Made by a program: the position numbers and the translations under genes | Notes under the pieces: generated by a model | Seen by the model: the letters and a program-made list of their open reading frames with translations, nothing else | The model's database searches: none | What the model was told of the DNA's origin: nothing | Source of the DNA: Thermoguttaceae bacterium | Lineage (GTDB): Bacteria; Planctomycetota; Planctomycetia; Pirellulales; Thermoguttaceae | Length of the DNA: 64,000 nucleotides | Assembly: GCA_017937485.1 (NCBI GenBank) | Contig: JAGBDN010000050.1 | Coordinates: 1 to 64,000 of the forward strand | Reading direction: 5' to 3' | Part shown: piece by piece, positions 48,012 to 57,554 of the stretch | Layout: every line of letters starts with the position of its first letter | How positions within the stretch are numbered: the stretch's first letter is position 1

Positions 48012-49571
48012 ATGGATCCTCAAGTTAAGCGCGCGTTGATCAGCGTCAGCGACAAAATGGGCCTCGCCGACTTCGCGAAAGGGCTCGTCGCGGCGGGCGT
48101 TCAACTCTTCAGCACCGGCGGCACGAAGCGTTATCTCGAATCGAACGAGATTCCGGTTACGGACGTTACCGATTACACCGGTTTTCCGGAGATGATGGAC
48201 GGTCGTCTGAAGACGCTGCACCCGAAGGTTCACGGGGGGATCCTTTGCCGTCGCGACGACGAAACCGACATGAAGTCGGCGACCGATCACGGGATCGAGC
48301 CGTTCGAACTCGTCGTCGTCAACCTTTATCCGTTCGAAGCGACGGTCGCGAAAGAAGGCGTTACCGACGCCGAAGCGATCGAAAACATCGACATCGGCGG
48401 CCCGACGATGGTGCGCGCCGCGGCGAAAAACCACCGTTTCGTCGGGATCGTTACTTCGGCCGAGCAATACTCGCGCGTTTTGGAAGAGATTCAACAAAAC
48501 GGCGCGCTCTCGATGCAACTTCGCCGCTCGCTGGCCCGCGACGCGTTCGCGCACACCGCTTCTTACGACGCCGCGATCGCTCGTTATTTCGCCGAACACG
48601 ACGGCGCCGCGGTCTTCCCGAACACGATCTCGTCGGCGATGAAGCTCGTTACGGAACTCCGTTACGGCGAAAACCCGCACCAACGCGCCGCGCTTTACGT
48701 CGACGCGAAATATAAGGGCGCGTCCGCCGTTACCGCTCGCCAACTGAACGGGAAAGAACTTTCGTACAACAACCTGCTCGACGCCGACGCCGCCTTGGCG
48801 ATGGCGCGCTCCTTCGACAAACCGGCGGTCGCGGTCTTGAAGCACAACAACCCGTGCGGCGCCGCCGTCGCCGACACGATCGCCGACGCCGTCCGCAAGG
48901 GAATGGAAGGCGACCCGCTCAGCGCGTTCGGCTCGATTTTGGGCGTCAACCGCGAGGTCGACGAAGAATCGGCGAACTACCTCGCGCAACCGGGGCTCTT
49001 CGTCGAAGCGATCATCGCGCCGTCCTTCTCGCCGAAAGCGTTGGAAATTTTGACGACCGTTCCGAAGTGGAAGGCGAACGTTCGCTTGCTCGAAACCGGC
49101 GAATTCGGCCGCGCTCCGAGCGGTTGGGTCGTTCGTCCGCTGACCGGCGGCGCGCTCCTGCAAGACGGCGACGTCGAAGTCGACCCGGAAGAAGATTGGC
49201 GCGTCGTTACCGAAAAAGCGCCGACCGAAGAGCAAATGCGCGATCTCCGTTTCGGTTGGGAAATGGTTCGACACGTCAAGTCGAACGCGATCGTTCTTGC
49301 GAAAGACGAAGCGCTCGTCGGCGTCGGCGCGGGCCAAATGAGCCGCGTCGACTCGGTTGAAATCTCCGTCGAAAAAGCGGGCGACCGCGCGCAAGGCGCC
49401 GTTCTCGCGTCCGACGCGTTCTTCCCGTTCCCGGACGGTATCGAAGCTGCCAAGGGCGTCGTCGCGGTTATTCAACCGGGCGGCTCGAAGAACGACCAAG
49501 CGGTCATCGACGCTTGCAACAAGCTCGGGATCGCGATGATCTTCACCGGTCGTCGACACTTCAAACACTAG
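48012..49571 (+). CDS. purH: AICAR formyltransferase / IMP cyclohydrolase
   Basis: Bifunctional last two steps of de novo IMP synthesis. 519 residues, the normal length. The N-terminal MGS-like IMP cyclohydrolase (1-190) has ALISVSDKMGLADFAKGLVA, FSTGGTKRYLES and DGRLKTLHPKVHGGILCRRD. The AICAR transformylase domain (200-519) has ELRYGENPHQRAALYV, KELSYNNLLDADAA, VLKHNNPCGAAVADT with the catalytic Lys-His pair, and DAFFPFPDGIEAAKG. The last residues (ACNKLGIAMIFTGRRHFKH) and the stop are duplicated just downstream (see repeat). Strong C-ending codon bias. The start at 48012 follows GAAAGGTTAAAA. Confidence 0.98.
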   Translation: MDPQVKRALISVSDKMGLADFAKGLVAAGVQLFSTGGTKRYLESNEIPVTDVTDYTGFPEMMDGRLKTLHPKVHGGILCRRDDETDMKSATDHGIEPFELVVVNLYPFEATVAKEGVTDAEAIENIDIGGPTMVRAAAKNHRFVGIVTSAEQYSRVLEEIQQNGALSMQLRRSLARDAFAHTASYDAAIARYFAEHDGAAVFPNTISSAMKLVTELRYGENPHQRAALYVDAKYKGASAVTARQLNGKELSYNNLLDADAALAMARSFDKPAVAVLKHNNPCGAAVADTIADAVRKGMEGDPLSAFGSILGVNREVDEESANYLAQPGLFVEAIIAPSFSPKALEILTTVPKWKANVRLLETGEFGRAPSGWVVRPLTGGALLQDGDVEVDPEEDWRVVTEKAPTEEQMRDLRFGWEMVRHVKSNAIVLAKDEALVGVGAGQMSRVDSVEISVEKAGDRAQGAVLASDAFFPFPDGIEAAKGVVAVIQPGGSKNDQAVIDACNKLGIAMIFTGRRHFKH

Positions 49572-49697
49572 TCGACGACGAACGAACCCCGGCGCCGCGT
49601 TGCAAACGTTAGGCGCCGGCGCTTGCGACAAGCTCGGGAGCGCGACGGTCTTCGCCGGTCGTCGGCGCTTCAAACGCTAGTCGACGGCGAGCGAACG
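49509..49697 (+). repeat. Diverged tandem duplication of the purH 3' end (109-bp step)
   Basis: The last 21 codons of purH plus the stop and about 15 following bases (49509-49587) recur at 49618-49696 with roughly 85 percent identity, mostly A/G differences. Both copies include CTTGC.ACAAGCTCGGGA, CCGGTCGTCG and the TAG-TCGACG junction. The step is 109 bases, so the second copy lies in another frame and is not translated as part of purH. Between them is a perfect stem CCGGCGCC / GGCGCCGG (49588-49595 / 49612-49619). After copy two is another stem, CGCCGGTCG / CGACCGGCG (about 49699-49726). Confidence 0.85.
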
Positions 49698-49850
49698 GGC
49701 GCCGGTCGCGTTTGAAATCGACCGGCGTTCGACCGTTTCATTAGGCGACGATTCGGCGTTTTGGCGTCGCGTCGTCGCGTTCGATTTTATTGAAAGTCGC
49801 CCCGTTTTCAGACGGCGCGACGTCGGGGGAATTGCGCGAACTTTTTCTTT

Positions 49851-52076
49851 ATGAACAACGTCGGAATATCGAAAAAATTGGAGCAAACGGCGCGTCTTCT
49901 CGAGTTTTGCGAAGGCCCGTCGCCGTTGACCGACGAGTTGACGCGAGCGGCGGAACGCGTTTCTCTTCTTGAAATTCCGTTGGAGTTTTTCGCGTCCGCG
50001 GCGACGGACGAGCGCGTCGGCGCCGAGCTTGACGGAGCGCTCGGATATTGGTTTCGCGGCTTTTTTCCCGACGTCGTTTGGGCGTTGCGCGAGACGGTCG
50101 CGACCGGAACGTCGGCGTTGTTCGAGCGGGTCGCGCGGGCGGTCGAGCCGGCGGTCGTCGAGTTGGCGCGAGTTCGTTCGCTCGACTTGCGGGCGTTCGG
50201 ATTTTTGCGCGACGCGTTCGGCGTTCGCGACCTCGATTCGTTGAAGCGGGCTTGCGAAGCGGGCGCGCTTTCGCGGTCGCGGGAGTTTTCGCCCGAAACG
50301 GAACTCGATATTCTCGACGATATTTATTTTTTGAACGCGCTCGATAAAGACGGCGTTCGCGACGGCGAAACGTTGGAGCGGGCGAACGGCGCGAGCGTCT
50401 TCGCGAGCGATTCGTTCGGAAGCGAATTCGCCCGTTTGGCCGCGTTCGACGAACCGGCGCTTCCGCTCGACGACCCGAATTTGATGTTTGGCGCGAACGC
50501 CGAAGCGTTGGCCGATTTTATCGTTTCGGAATTGCGCAATCCGACGAAAAAACGGGACGTCGCGGCGACGGCGAAAGCGTTGGTTTCCGAGTTCGTCTCG
50601 AAAGAAACGCTCGACGCGGCCCGCGAACAGGCGCTCGGCGTCGTCGGGAAAATTCGGCGATTTTTTGTTCCTCGGGACAATCCGGCGAACGCGCGCTTGC
50701 GTTGGGAGGAAGAGGAGCGGCGACGAGCGAGAGAAACGCGGCGTCGGGAGTCGGCGGGCGGCGCGCAAAGCGGTTCGAACGGCGGACGTTCCGAACATTG
50801 GGACGGAGCGGTCGCGCCGGACGCTCGAATCGAAGCGGTCGGCCCGCTCGGGCGTTCGGCGGACGCCGTCGCTCGGCTCGACTTTTTGATCGAAACCGAC
50901 GACCCGAAAAGCGCGTTCGAACGGATTAAAAACGCCGTTTTCGTTAAGGAAACGCTCGCGGAGGACGCCCGATTTTTGGCCGTTTCGCTCCGCCCGGAAG
51001 CGTTAGCGCTCCCGTTCAACGCCCGCCCGACGCCGGAAACGCGCCTCTTTTTTTACGCGGCGACCGAGTTCGTTTGGGGCGCCCGCAAACTTTTCCTTTC
51101 GTCGACGCCGAAGTCTTGGGACGCGTTGCGCAAGCGGGCGGAGGAGCGCGGTTGGCGGTTGACGTCGCTCGGGCTTTACTCCGGGGCGCGGCGCTTGGGG
51201 TCGCGAACGGAGCGGCGAATTTACGAGAAACTCGGTTTGCCGGAGATTCCGGTCGAGTTGCGCGAAGGGCGCGTCGAGAGCGATTGGCTCGACGCCGGGG
51301 CGCCGGAGTTGTTGACGCTCGCCGATTTGCGCGGCGATTTGCATTCGCACTCGACGTTCACCGACGGAACCGGCTCGCTCGAAGAGATGGTCGCGGAGGC
51401 GCGGCGGCTTGGACGCGATTACCTCGCCGCGACCGATCACACCAAGAACGTCGTTTCGGTCGGCGGAATGAACGACGCCGAAATTTTGCGTTATTGGGAT
51501 TATATCGACGAGTTGAACGGCGTTTTGCGGCGCGAAGGAATCGATTTTCGCGTTTTGAAGGGCGCGGAAGTCGATATTCTCGACGACGGTTCGCTCGATT
51601 TGAAAGACGAAACGTTGGCGCGGGCCGATTGGGTCGTCGCGAGCCTGCACTTCGGGCTCGACCAATCGCCGGAACGGTTGCGGCGGCGATACGAAGGCGC
51701 GTTTCGCAATCCGTTCGTCGACGCGATCGGGCACCCGACCGAGCGTCAAATCGGAACGCGCAAGCCGATGGAGGTCGACGTCGAGTTTCTCGTCGAGTCG
51801 GCGGCGCGGTTCGGAAAATGTCTCGAACTGAACTCGCAACCTCGGCGGCTCGATTTGGACGTCGACGGTTTGATCGCGGCGAAAAAAGCGGGCGTTCCGG
51901 TCGTTATTTCGACCGACTCGCATTCTCCGGCGCACCTTGCTTACTTGCGTTTCGGCGTCGAGCAAGCGCGACGCGCCGGCCTGACGCGCTCCGACGTCGC
52001 GAACGCGCGTTCGTTCGCCGAGTTGACCGAGTTGCGCGCCGAGTTAAAGCGGCGGAGCGGACGCGGCGAAAGTTGA
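49851..52076 (+). CDS. PolX-like protein: degenerate polymerase X region with an intact PHP phosphoesterase domain
   Basis: 741 residues. The arrangement matches bacterial family-X DNA polymerases: an N-terminal 8-kDa/HhH-like region (1-150, opening NNVGISKKLEQTARLLEF), a palm-like middle (about 325-470) and a C-terminal PHP domain (about 485-735). PHP metal and catalytic motifs are complete: HSHSTFTDG, ATDHTK, GAEVDIL, VASLHFG, DAIGHPT, LELNSQP and ISTDSHSPAH. The palm motif that should read GSxRRxxETxGDxD is VGPLGRSADAVARLDFLIE: one metal-binding Asp is lost and the GS is altered. The HhH helices are also degenerate, and a Pro/Arg/Ser linker (about 285-325) separates the halves. So it is probably a PHP exonuclease or phosphatase on a non-polymerising PolX scaffold, possibly in repair. 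It follows purH and its duplicated end. Confidence 0.82.
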   Translation: MNNVGISKKLEQTARLLEFCEGPSPLTDELTRAAERVSLLEIPLEFFASAATDERVGAELDGALGYWFRGFFPDVVWALRETVATGTSALFERVARAVEPAVVELARVRSLDLRAFGFLRDAFGVRDLDSLKRACEAGALSRSREFSPETELDILDDIYFLNALDKDGVRDGETLERANGASVFASDSFGSEFARLAAFDEPALPLDDPNLMFGANAEALADFIVSELRNPTKKRDVAATAKALVSEFVSKETLDAAREQALGVVGKIRRFFVPRDNPANARLRWEEEERRRARETRRRESAGGAQSGSNGGRSEHWDGAVAPDARIEAVGPLGRSADAVARLDFLIETDDPKSAFERIKNAVFVKETLAEDARFLAVSLRPEALALPFNARPTPETRLFFYAATEFVWGARKLFLSSTPKSWDALRKRAEERGWRLTSLGLYSGARRLGSRTERRIYEKLGLPEIPVELREGRVESDWLDAGAPELLTLADLRGDLHSHSTFTDGTGSLEEMVAEARRLGRDYLAATDHTKNVVSVGGMNDAEILRYWDYIDELNGVLRREGIDFRVLKGAEVDILDDGSLDLKDETLARADWVVASLHFGLDQSPERLRRRYEGAFRNPFVDAIGHPTERQIGTRKPMEVDVEFLVESAARFGKCLELNSQPRRLDLDVDGLIAAKKAGVPVVISTDSHSPAHLAYLRFGVEQARRAGLTRSDVANARSFAELTELRAELKRRSGRGES

Positions 52077-52111
52077 AATTTTAAAGCGAATATTTGGTCT
52101 TGTTGAAAACG

Positions 52112-55100
52112 ATGAATAGATTGACGACGTTTTTGGGGCGGTTTTGCGTTTTGGCGGCGTTGATCGCGGCGCCTTGGGCCAACGTGGGCGTCGACGCTAG
52201 AAATTTCCGAATTTTGCTTTATTTAGCGTTGGCAAGCGGGATTTTCGCCTTCGTTTCGCTTTGGGCGACGCCGCGTCGCGAACGCCGAACGAACTCTTAT
52301 TGGGGGACGCTCGCGACGGCGATTCCGTTGGCGTTGGGGTTGGCGCTGGGCGTCGCGCAGGTTCTCCCGCTTTCCGAAGAGACCTTGGCCCGCGTTTCGC
52401 CCCGCGTTCTCGAGCTGAAAGCCGAGCTTTTGCCCCCCGATTGCGACGAGGCCGCCGAAGTTCCGTCGCTCGACGCGTTCGCCGACGCCGAATTTCGGGC
52501 GCCCGCTTTGCTCGACGAAGCGGAGGAAGCGGCGTTGCGCGAGTCGTTGAGCGAACCGTTTCCGTTCGACCCGGACGCTCCGCTCGATTTGCAAAGCGCG
52601 ACGGCGGTCGACGCGGCGGTCGAACGAGCGTTTTTGCCCGCCGACGCTCCGGCGCGGAACGCTTGGGGGCGAACGATCAGCGTTTATCCGCTCGCGACGC
52701 GTCAAATGATTTTGACTTTTGGGACGGCGTTCATCGTCTTTCTGTCGGCGGCGATTTTGTTCAATACGAGCGCGTCGCGCCGTTTCCTTTGGAGCGCGGT
52801 CGCGTTGAACGGTTTGGCGGTCGCGCTCTTTTGCCTCGCCGGGCGCGCGAATCCGGCGATTTTCGAGAACGACGCGGTCGCCGATTGGTTGGGCGAAAAA
52901 CGTTTCACGCCGTTCGAGCGGCTTTTCGTCGACGTCGAGTCGGTTCGACCGTTGGAAGCGAACAAGGAAATCGTCGCGACGAAGGCGCGGTACGGAATGT
53001 ACGTCTGCAAAAACGCTGCCGCCGGCTACTTGGTTTTGTGCTTGGCGGCGGCGCTCGGGCTCGCCGTTTCGGCGTTTTTGAAAACGGCGCGCGTTCTCGA
53101 CAAAGAGCGGGCCGAACGCAAGCGCGAGCAAGCCGAGGAAGAGCGGTGGAGCGACGTTTACGAGATTCGGCGCGACGCCTTTTGGAAACGGGCGTTAGGC
53201 GACTTTTTCGACCTCTTCGACCGTCGATTCGTCGGTTGGAGCGCCGTCGCCGGTTTGATTTTCGGCGCGATTTTCGCCTCGTTGTCGCGCGGCGCTTCGG
53301 TCGCGGCGTTCGTCGGGTTTGTCGGCGCGTTGGGCGTTCTCGCGATTCGAAAAGAAGGGCGGCGTTACTGGCCGGCGGTCGCGGCGACGGGCGCGGTCGG
53401 TTTGGCGTTGGTCGTTTGGACGGGATTGGCGCAACGGGTCGACGCGCGGATGGCGACGATCGTCGAGGAAGACGTCGAAACGGGCGAAACGGCGGTTGAA
53501 AGCGATTCGCGTTGGGAGAATTGGCGTTGTTCCGCGGAAGTTTCTCGCGAGTATCCTTGGTTCGGCTCCGGTTTGGGGACGTATTCCATCGCGAATTATT
53601 ACAACGACACGGCCTTAAAATTCGGCGGTTTGTTTTATTACGCCGAAAACTCGTTCGTGCAAACGCGCTTGGAGACGGGAAACGTCGGCGTCGCGCTGTA
53701 CGTTTTGACTTACGTCGCGCTTTTGGTTTGCGTCGGACGTTTGCTCGTCGGCAAGCGGAGTCGCGAGACGTTGGCGATCGGTTGCGGCGGCGTTTGCCTT
53801 CTTCTCGGGCAATTTTTGGCGTCGATGGGCGATTTCGGCATTTATTTTCCGGCGAATCTTTTCCTTTTCGCGGCGCTTTGCGGGTCTTGCGTCGCGCGGA
53901 AAAACGTTCGAAAATGGGAAAAACTGGAAGCGGCGCGAGCGAAAGCGGAAACGCGTTCCCAAGCGATTCGCGAAGAGCGTCGAGCGACTCGACGCGAATT
54001 GGTCGGCGCGGCGGCGACGTCGGCGCTGTTGGTCGGCGCGTTGCTGGGCGGACGTTGGGCGTTAAGCGAGAACGCCGACGCCGTCGAACGAACGCGGCTT
54101 TTAGACGGGCGCGACGAGATAAAGCGTTTGATTAAAAACGTCGATAAGGCGACGACGGGGGACGGCGATGGGTTTTTCGCGCTTCCGTCGTCGGGAACGC
54201 TCGACGTGTTGATCGACGAAGCGCGTTCGTTCGTCGAGCGCCGCGACGACTCGTACGAGCTTCGCGCCGCGTTAGCCTATTTGGAGCTGGCGCGTTTCCG
54301 AATCGTTCAGTTCGAGGCTTGGCGCGAAGCGAATCCAACGGCGACCGACCAAGAGCTTTGGGCGCAAACGGCGCCGGAATCTTGGGAGGCGGCGTTGCGA
54401 CATTATCGACGTTTGGGAATGAACGGCGCGGCGGCTTCGATACGCTCGACCGAAGCGATCGTCGAGGCGTTTCCGCAAATTTTGGCCGATTGGACGGCGG
54501 CGCGTCGCGTTTGCCCGCTGGAAGTCGCGTCGCACGTCAAAATTGCCGAAACGTTGGCGTCGTCGACGCCGATCGTTTGGGTGCGAGAGCGCGAAGCGGT
54601 GGAATTGGCGGCGCGACGAACGGCTAAAGCGGCGCTGTTCGATTCTCGTGCGCTTTTCAACGCCGGGCGCGAGCTTTTCCGCGCCGACGTCGATTTCCTT
54701 TGGCCGAAGTTTTGGCGGCGAAGCGCGGAGTTTTCGCTCCCTTGTTGGACGTCGATTTTGACCGCGATCGAGTTGGGGGTTCCGGCTTCCAAGCAAGAGG
54801 CGGTCGTCGCCGAGATTATGCCGAACGATCCGAGGAAGGCGCGAGCGGCGTTGGCGAGTTATTATGGAAAAAGGAACAAAACGCCGCTTTTCGCCGCGTT
54901 GATGAAAAGCGCGGAAGTCGTCTTTGAAACGACGCCGCAAGAAGAACGAGACGACGTTTACTTTACCGAACGCGCTTTTTTTGAAAAATATCGCGAAAAT
55001 TACGAGGCCGCGGAAGCCGACTTCCGCAACGCGTTAAAGTTGCGTCCCGACTCGTTCGAAAGAAAATTGGACTTGGCGGTTTTGCTTTGCGAGCAAACGA

Positions 55101-55315
55101 GGCTCTTGCAAAAGGACGAAGAATGCGTTAAACTGTTGCGAGAGATTGCCGACAACGCGTCGGGGAGTCTTAAACGTCAAGCCGAAACTTGGTTGCAACG
55201 CGCCGAACGGAATTTGCTCCGCAGTCAAGCGCGCGCCAAGCGAGCGGAAAAGGCGCGGAGCGAGGAAAACGCCGCTTCGACCGAGCCGTTGGAAGAAACG
55301 GAAAACCCGGAATAA
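52112..55315 (+). CDS. O-antigen ligase-like multi-pass membrane protein with C-terminal TPR region
   Basis: 1067 residues. About a dozen hydrophobic helices span 5-665 (for example FCVLAALIAAPWANVGVDAR and LYLALASGIFAFVSLWA at the start). The ligase/polymerase motif region is GSGLGTYSIANYYNDTALKF, followed by YYAENSFVQTRLETGNVGVA, matching Wzy/WaaL-type proteins that transfer or polymerise lipid-linked glycans at the outer face of the inner membrane. Charged loops rich in Glu/Arg interrupt it (about 315-360 and 595-630). From about 680 the protein is soluble and helical, ending in TPR-like repeats (FRNALKLRPDSFERKLDLAV). The ATG at 52112 begins the first helix; a TTG six codons earlier is possible. 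It starts 35 bases after the PolX-like stop. Substrate unknown. Confidence 0.8.
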   Translation: MNRLTTFLGRFCVLAALIAAPWANVGVDARNFRILLYLALASGIFAFVSLWATPRRERRTNSYWGTLATAIPLALGLALGVAQVLPLSEETLARVSPRVLELKAELLPPDCDEAAEVPSLDAFADAEFRAPALLDEAEEAALRESLSEPFPFDPDAPLDLQSATAVDAAVERAFLPADAPARNAWGRTISVYPLATRQMILTFGTAFIVFLSAAILFNTSASRRFLWSAVALNGLAVALFCLAGRANPAIFENDAVADWLGEKRFTPFERLFVDVESVRPLEANKEIVATKARYGMYVCKNAAAGYLVLCLAAALGLAVSAFLKTARVLDKERAERKREQAEEERWSDVYEIRRDAFWKRALGDFFDLFDRRFVGWSAVAGLIFGAIFASLSRGASVAAFVGFVGALGVLAIRKEGRRYWPAVAATGAVGLALVVWTGLAQRVDARMATIVEEDVETGETAVESDSRWENWRCSAEVSREYPWFGSGLGTYSIANYYNDTALKFGGLFYYAENSFVQTRLETGNVGVALYVLTYVALLVCVGRLLVGKRSRETLAIGCGGVCLLLGQFLASMGDFGIYFPANLFLFAALCGSCVARKNVRKWEKLEAARAKAETRSQAIREERRATRRELVGAAATSALLVGALLGGRWALSENADAVERTRLLDGRDEIKRLIKNVDKATTGDGDGFFALPSSGTLDVLIDEARSFVERRDDSYELRAALAYLELARFRIVQFEAWREANPTATDQELWAQTAPESWEAALRHYRRLGMNGAAASIRSTEAIVEAFPQILADWTAARRVCPLEVASHVKIAETLASSTPIVWVREREAVELAARRTAKAALFDSRALFNAGRELFRADVDFLWPKFWRRSAEFSLPCWTSILTAIELGVPASKQEAVVAEIMPNDPRKARAALASYYGKRNKTPLFAALMKSAEVVFETTPQEERDDVYFTERAFFEKYRENYEAAEADFRNALKLRPDSFERKLDLAVLLCEQTRLLQKDEECVKLLREIADNASGSLKRQAETWLQRAERNLLRSQARAKRAEKARSEENAASTEPLEETENPE

Positions 55316-55497
55316 TCGTCGCAAACGGAACAAGCGCGGAAAGAGGCGAACCTTGGCCCGCGTCTTTAGTTATAATTAATTAACGATAACACGGCGTCGC
55401 GCGAGAAAAGTCGGGCGGCGTTTTACTAAAATCGAGCGAACCGACGACGCGCGAACGCAACGAGTTTTCGACGCGTCGCAATAGAAAGTGAAAAACG

Positions 55498-56607
55498 ATG
55501 GAAAAATCAAAGGTTTATTTTGCGGACTTTCACGCGACCCCGAACGAAACGCTCCTTCAAAAGTTGCGTCGCCTGATCGACCGCGCCGGGTACGCTTCGC
55601 TCGACTTGAAGGACAAGTTCGTCGCGCTGAAAATTCACTTCGGCGAAATGGGGAACTTGGCGTATATGCGTCCGAATTACGCCCGCGTCGTCGCCGACTT
55701 CACGAAGGAACTCGGCGGCAAGCCGTTCCTGACCGACGCGAACACGCTCTACGTCGGGAGCCGTAAAAACGCGATCGACCACATCGAAACCGCGTACCGC
55801 AACGGCTTCGATCCGTTCGTTACCGGCTGCCACGTCGTGATCGCCGACGGTCTCAAAGGCACCGACGAAGTTCTCGTTCCGATCAAGGGCGAGTACGTTC
55901 AAGAGGCGAAAATCGGACGCGCGGTGATGGACGCCGACGTCGTCGTGTCGCTGACGCACTTCAAAATGCACGAGTGCGCGGGCGCCGGCGGGGCGTTGAA
56001 GAATATCGGGATGGGGTGCGGTTCGCGCGCCGGGAAGATGGAGATGCACTCGAGCGGGAAGCCGATCGTCGACCATTCGCTTTGCGTCGGTTGCCGCGTT
56101 TGCGCTCAAACCTGCGCTCACGACGCGATTTCCTTCGACGCCGCGAACGGGAACAAAGCGACGATTAACGTCGACAAATGCGCCGGTTGCGGTCGTTGCA
56201 TCGGTCGTTGCCCGAAAGACGCGGTCGGGGCGGCGATGGACGAGTCGTTTGAAATTTTGAACAAGAAGATTTGCGAATATTCGTTGGCCGTTCTGCAAGG
56301 GCGCCCGTCGTTCCACATCGCGTTGGTCAACGACGTTTCGCCGTTCTGCGACTGCCACGCCGAAAACGACATTCCGGTCGTTCCGAACGTCGGGATGTTC
56401 GCGTCGTTCGACCCGGTCGCCCTCGACTTGGCTTGCGCCGAAGCGGTCAACAAACAGCCGATCGTTCCGAACAGCGCGCTCGCGAAGAAGACGCCGAACG
56501 GCGACCACTTCCACACGATGCACCCGACGACGAACTGGCGCTCGGTCGTCGAATACGGCGCGAAACTCGGGCTCGGCTCGCTCGATTACGAGCTGATCGA
56601 AATTTGA
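55498..56607 (+). CDS. DUF362-domain protein with two 4Fe-4S ferredoxin motifs
   Basis: 369 residues. A DUF362 domain spans 1-185 and resumes after the ferredoxin part (FHIALVNDVSPFCDCHAEND to the end). The insert holds CVGCRVCAQTCAHD (about 199-212) and CAGCGRCIGRCPKDAV (about 228-243), each CxxCxxCxxxC, for two low-potential 4Fe-4S clusters. Family members are cytosolic electron carriers of unknown partner, frequent in anaerobes. Strongly C-ending codon use suggests high expression. The ATG at 55498 has GAAAGTGAAAAACG upstream. coaX starts about 15 bases after its stop, so the two probably form an operon. Confidence 0.93.
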   Translation: MEKSKVYFADFHATPNETLLQKLRRLIDRAGYASLDLKDKFVALKIHFGEMGNLAYMRPNYARVVADFTKELGGKPFLTDANTLYVGSRKNAIDHIETAYRNGFDPFVTGCHVVIADGLKGTDEVLVPIKGEYVQEAKIGRAVMDADVVVSLTHFKMHECAGAGGALKNIGMGCGSRAGKMEMHSSGKPIVDHSLCVGCRVCAQTCAHDAISFDAANGNKATINVDKCAGCGRCIGRCPKDAVGAAMDESFEILNKKICEYSLAVLQGRPSFHIALVNDVSPFCDCHAENDIPVVPNVGMFASFDPVALDLACAEAVNKQPIVPNSALAKKTPNGDHFHTMHPTTNWRSVVEYGAKLGLGSLDYELIEI

Positions 56608-56621
56608 GCGGACGGGATAAA

Positions 56622-57554
56622 TTGAACGGTTTGAACGGACGGGGCGCTTTGGACGTTTTAGGCGATCGCGGCGAACGAGGGCGAACGCGCCCCTTTTTCG
56701 CGGTCGACGTCGGGAACACGCGGACGAAAATCGGGTTTTGGCGCGACGTCGAGAGCGGCCCGTTCCCGGACGCCGAGTTCGCCGACGCGTCGGAAACGTT
56801 CGAGGCGGTCGGCGCTTGGCTCCGTTCGCCTGCGTTTGACGGCGTCGGCGCGGCGCGTTGGCTCGTTTCGAGCGTCAACGACCGCAAGGCGTCAGCGCTC
56901 GAAGCGGCGGTTCGACGTTTTCGTCCGCTCGACGCGTTTTCGACGCTCCGGCTCGCCGACGTTCCGATTCCGGTCGAGTACGACTATCCGGAAAAACTCG
57001 GGATCGACCGCGCCGTCGCGGCGTTCGCGGGCGTCCGGCTTCTTGGGGCGGGACGTCCGTTTTTGGCGGTCGACGTCGGAACCGCCGCGACGATCGATTG
57101 GGTCGACGAGCGCGGCGTCTTCCGGGGCGGCGCGATTTTGCCGGGGCCCCGGTTGATCGCGGAGTCGTTGCAAGCGAAAACGGCGAACCTCCCGGCGCTC
57201 GACGATCCGGAGCGCGAAGGGGCGCGAACGTTCGATTATCCGGCGACCGAGACGACGAAAGCGATTCGGCTCGGCGTCGTTTACTCGTTGGTCGGCGCGA
57301 TTTCGGCGTTTTATTGGCAAACGCGGCGGCGGCTCTTGGAAGGCGGTTCCGACCCGACGTGGCTCGCGCTCTTAATCGCCGGGGGCGACGCGCGAGCGAC
57401 CGAGCGGCGGTTGCGAACTCTTTTCGACGATTGGGAAGCGAGTTTCGGCGCCGATTTTGCGTTTCCGCGACCGGAAATCGTCGTCGAACCGCGGTTGCTG
57501 TCGTTCGGTTTGCGAGAAATCGCGCGGTCGACGAGCGGCGAGAAACGCGGTTGA
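56622..57554 (+). CDS. coaX: Type III pantothenate kinase
   Basis: First step of CoA synthesis, phosphorylation of pantothenate. 310 residues from TTG 56622. Signature sites are present: phosphate-binding FFAVDVGNTRTKIGFWRD, base-binding LGIDRAVAAFAGVR (family Asp), and AVDVGTAATIDWVDERGVFR with the gamma-phosphate loop. The rest matches CoaX length (about 255-270) plus a slightly longer middle. The start is uncertain. TTG 56622, 56631 and 56649 are all possible, and GACGGG before 56622 is the best ribosome site; the longer frame to 56271 overlaps the DUF362 gene and is not used. Its last codons and the bases after the stop are duplicated downstream. Confidence 0.9.
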   Translation: MNGLNGRGALDVLGDRGERGRTRPFFAVDVGNTRTKIGFWRDVESGPFPDAEFADASETFEAVGAWLRSPAFDGVGAARWLVSSVNDRKASALEAAVRRFRPLDAFSTLRLADVPIPVEYDYPEKLGIDRAVAAFAGVRLLGAGRPFLAVDVGTAATIDWVDERGVFRGGAILPGPRLIAESLQAKTANLPALDDPEREGARTFDYPATETTKAIRLGVVYSLVGAISAFYWQTRRRLLEGGSDPTWLALLIAGGDARATERRLRTLFDDWEASFGADFAFPRPEIVVEPRLLSFGLREIARSTSGEKRG

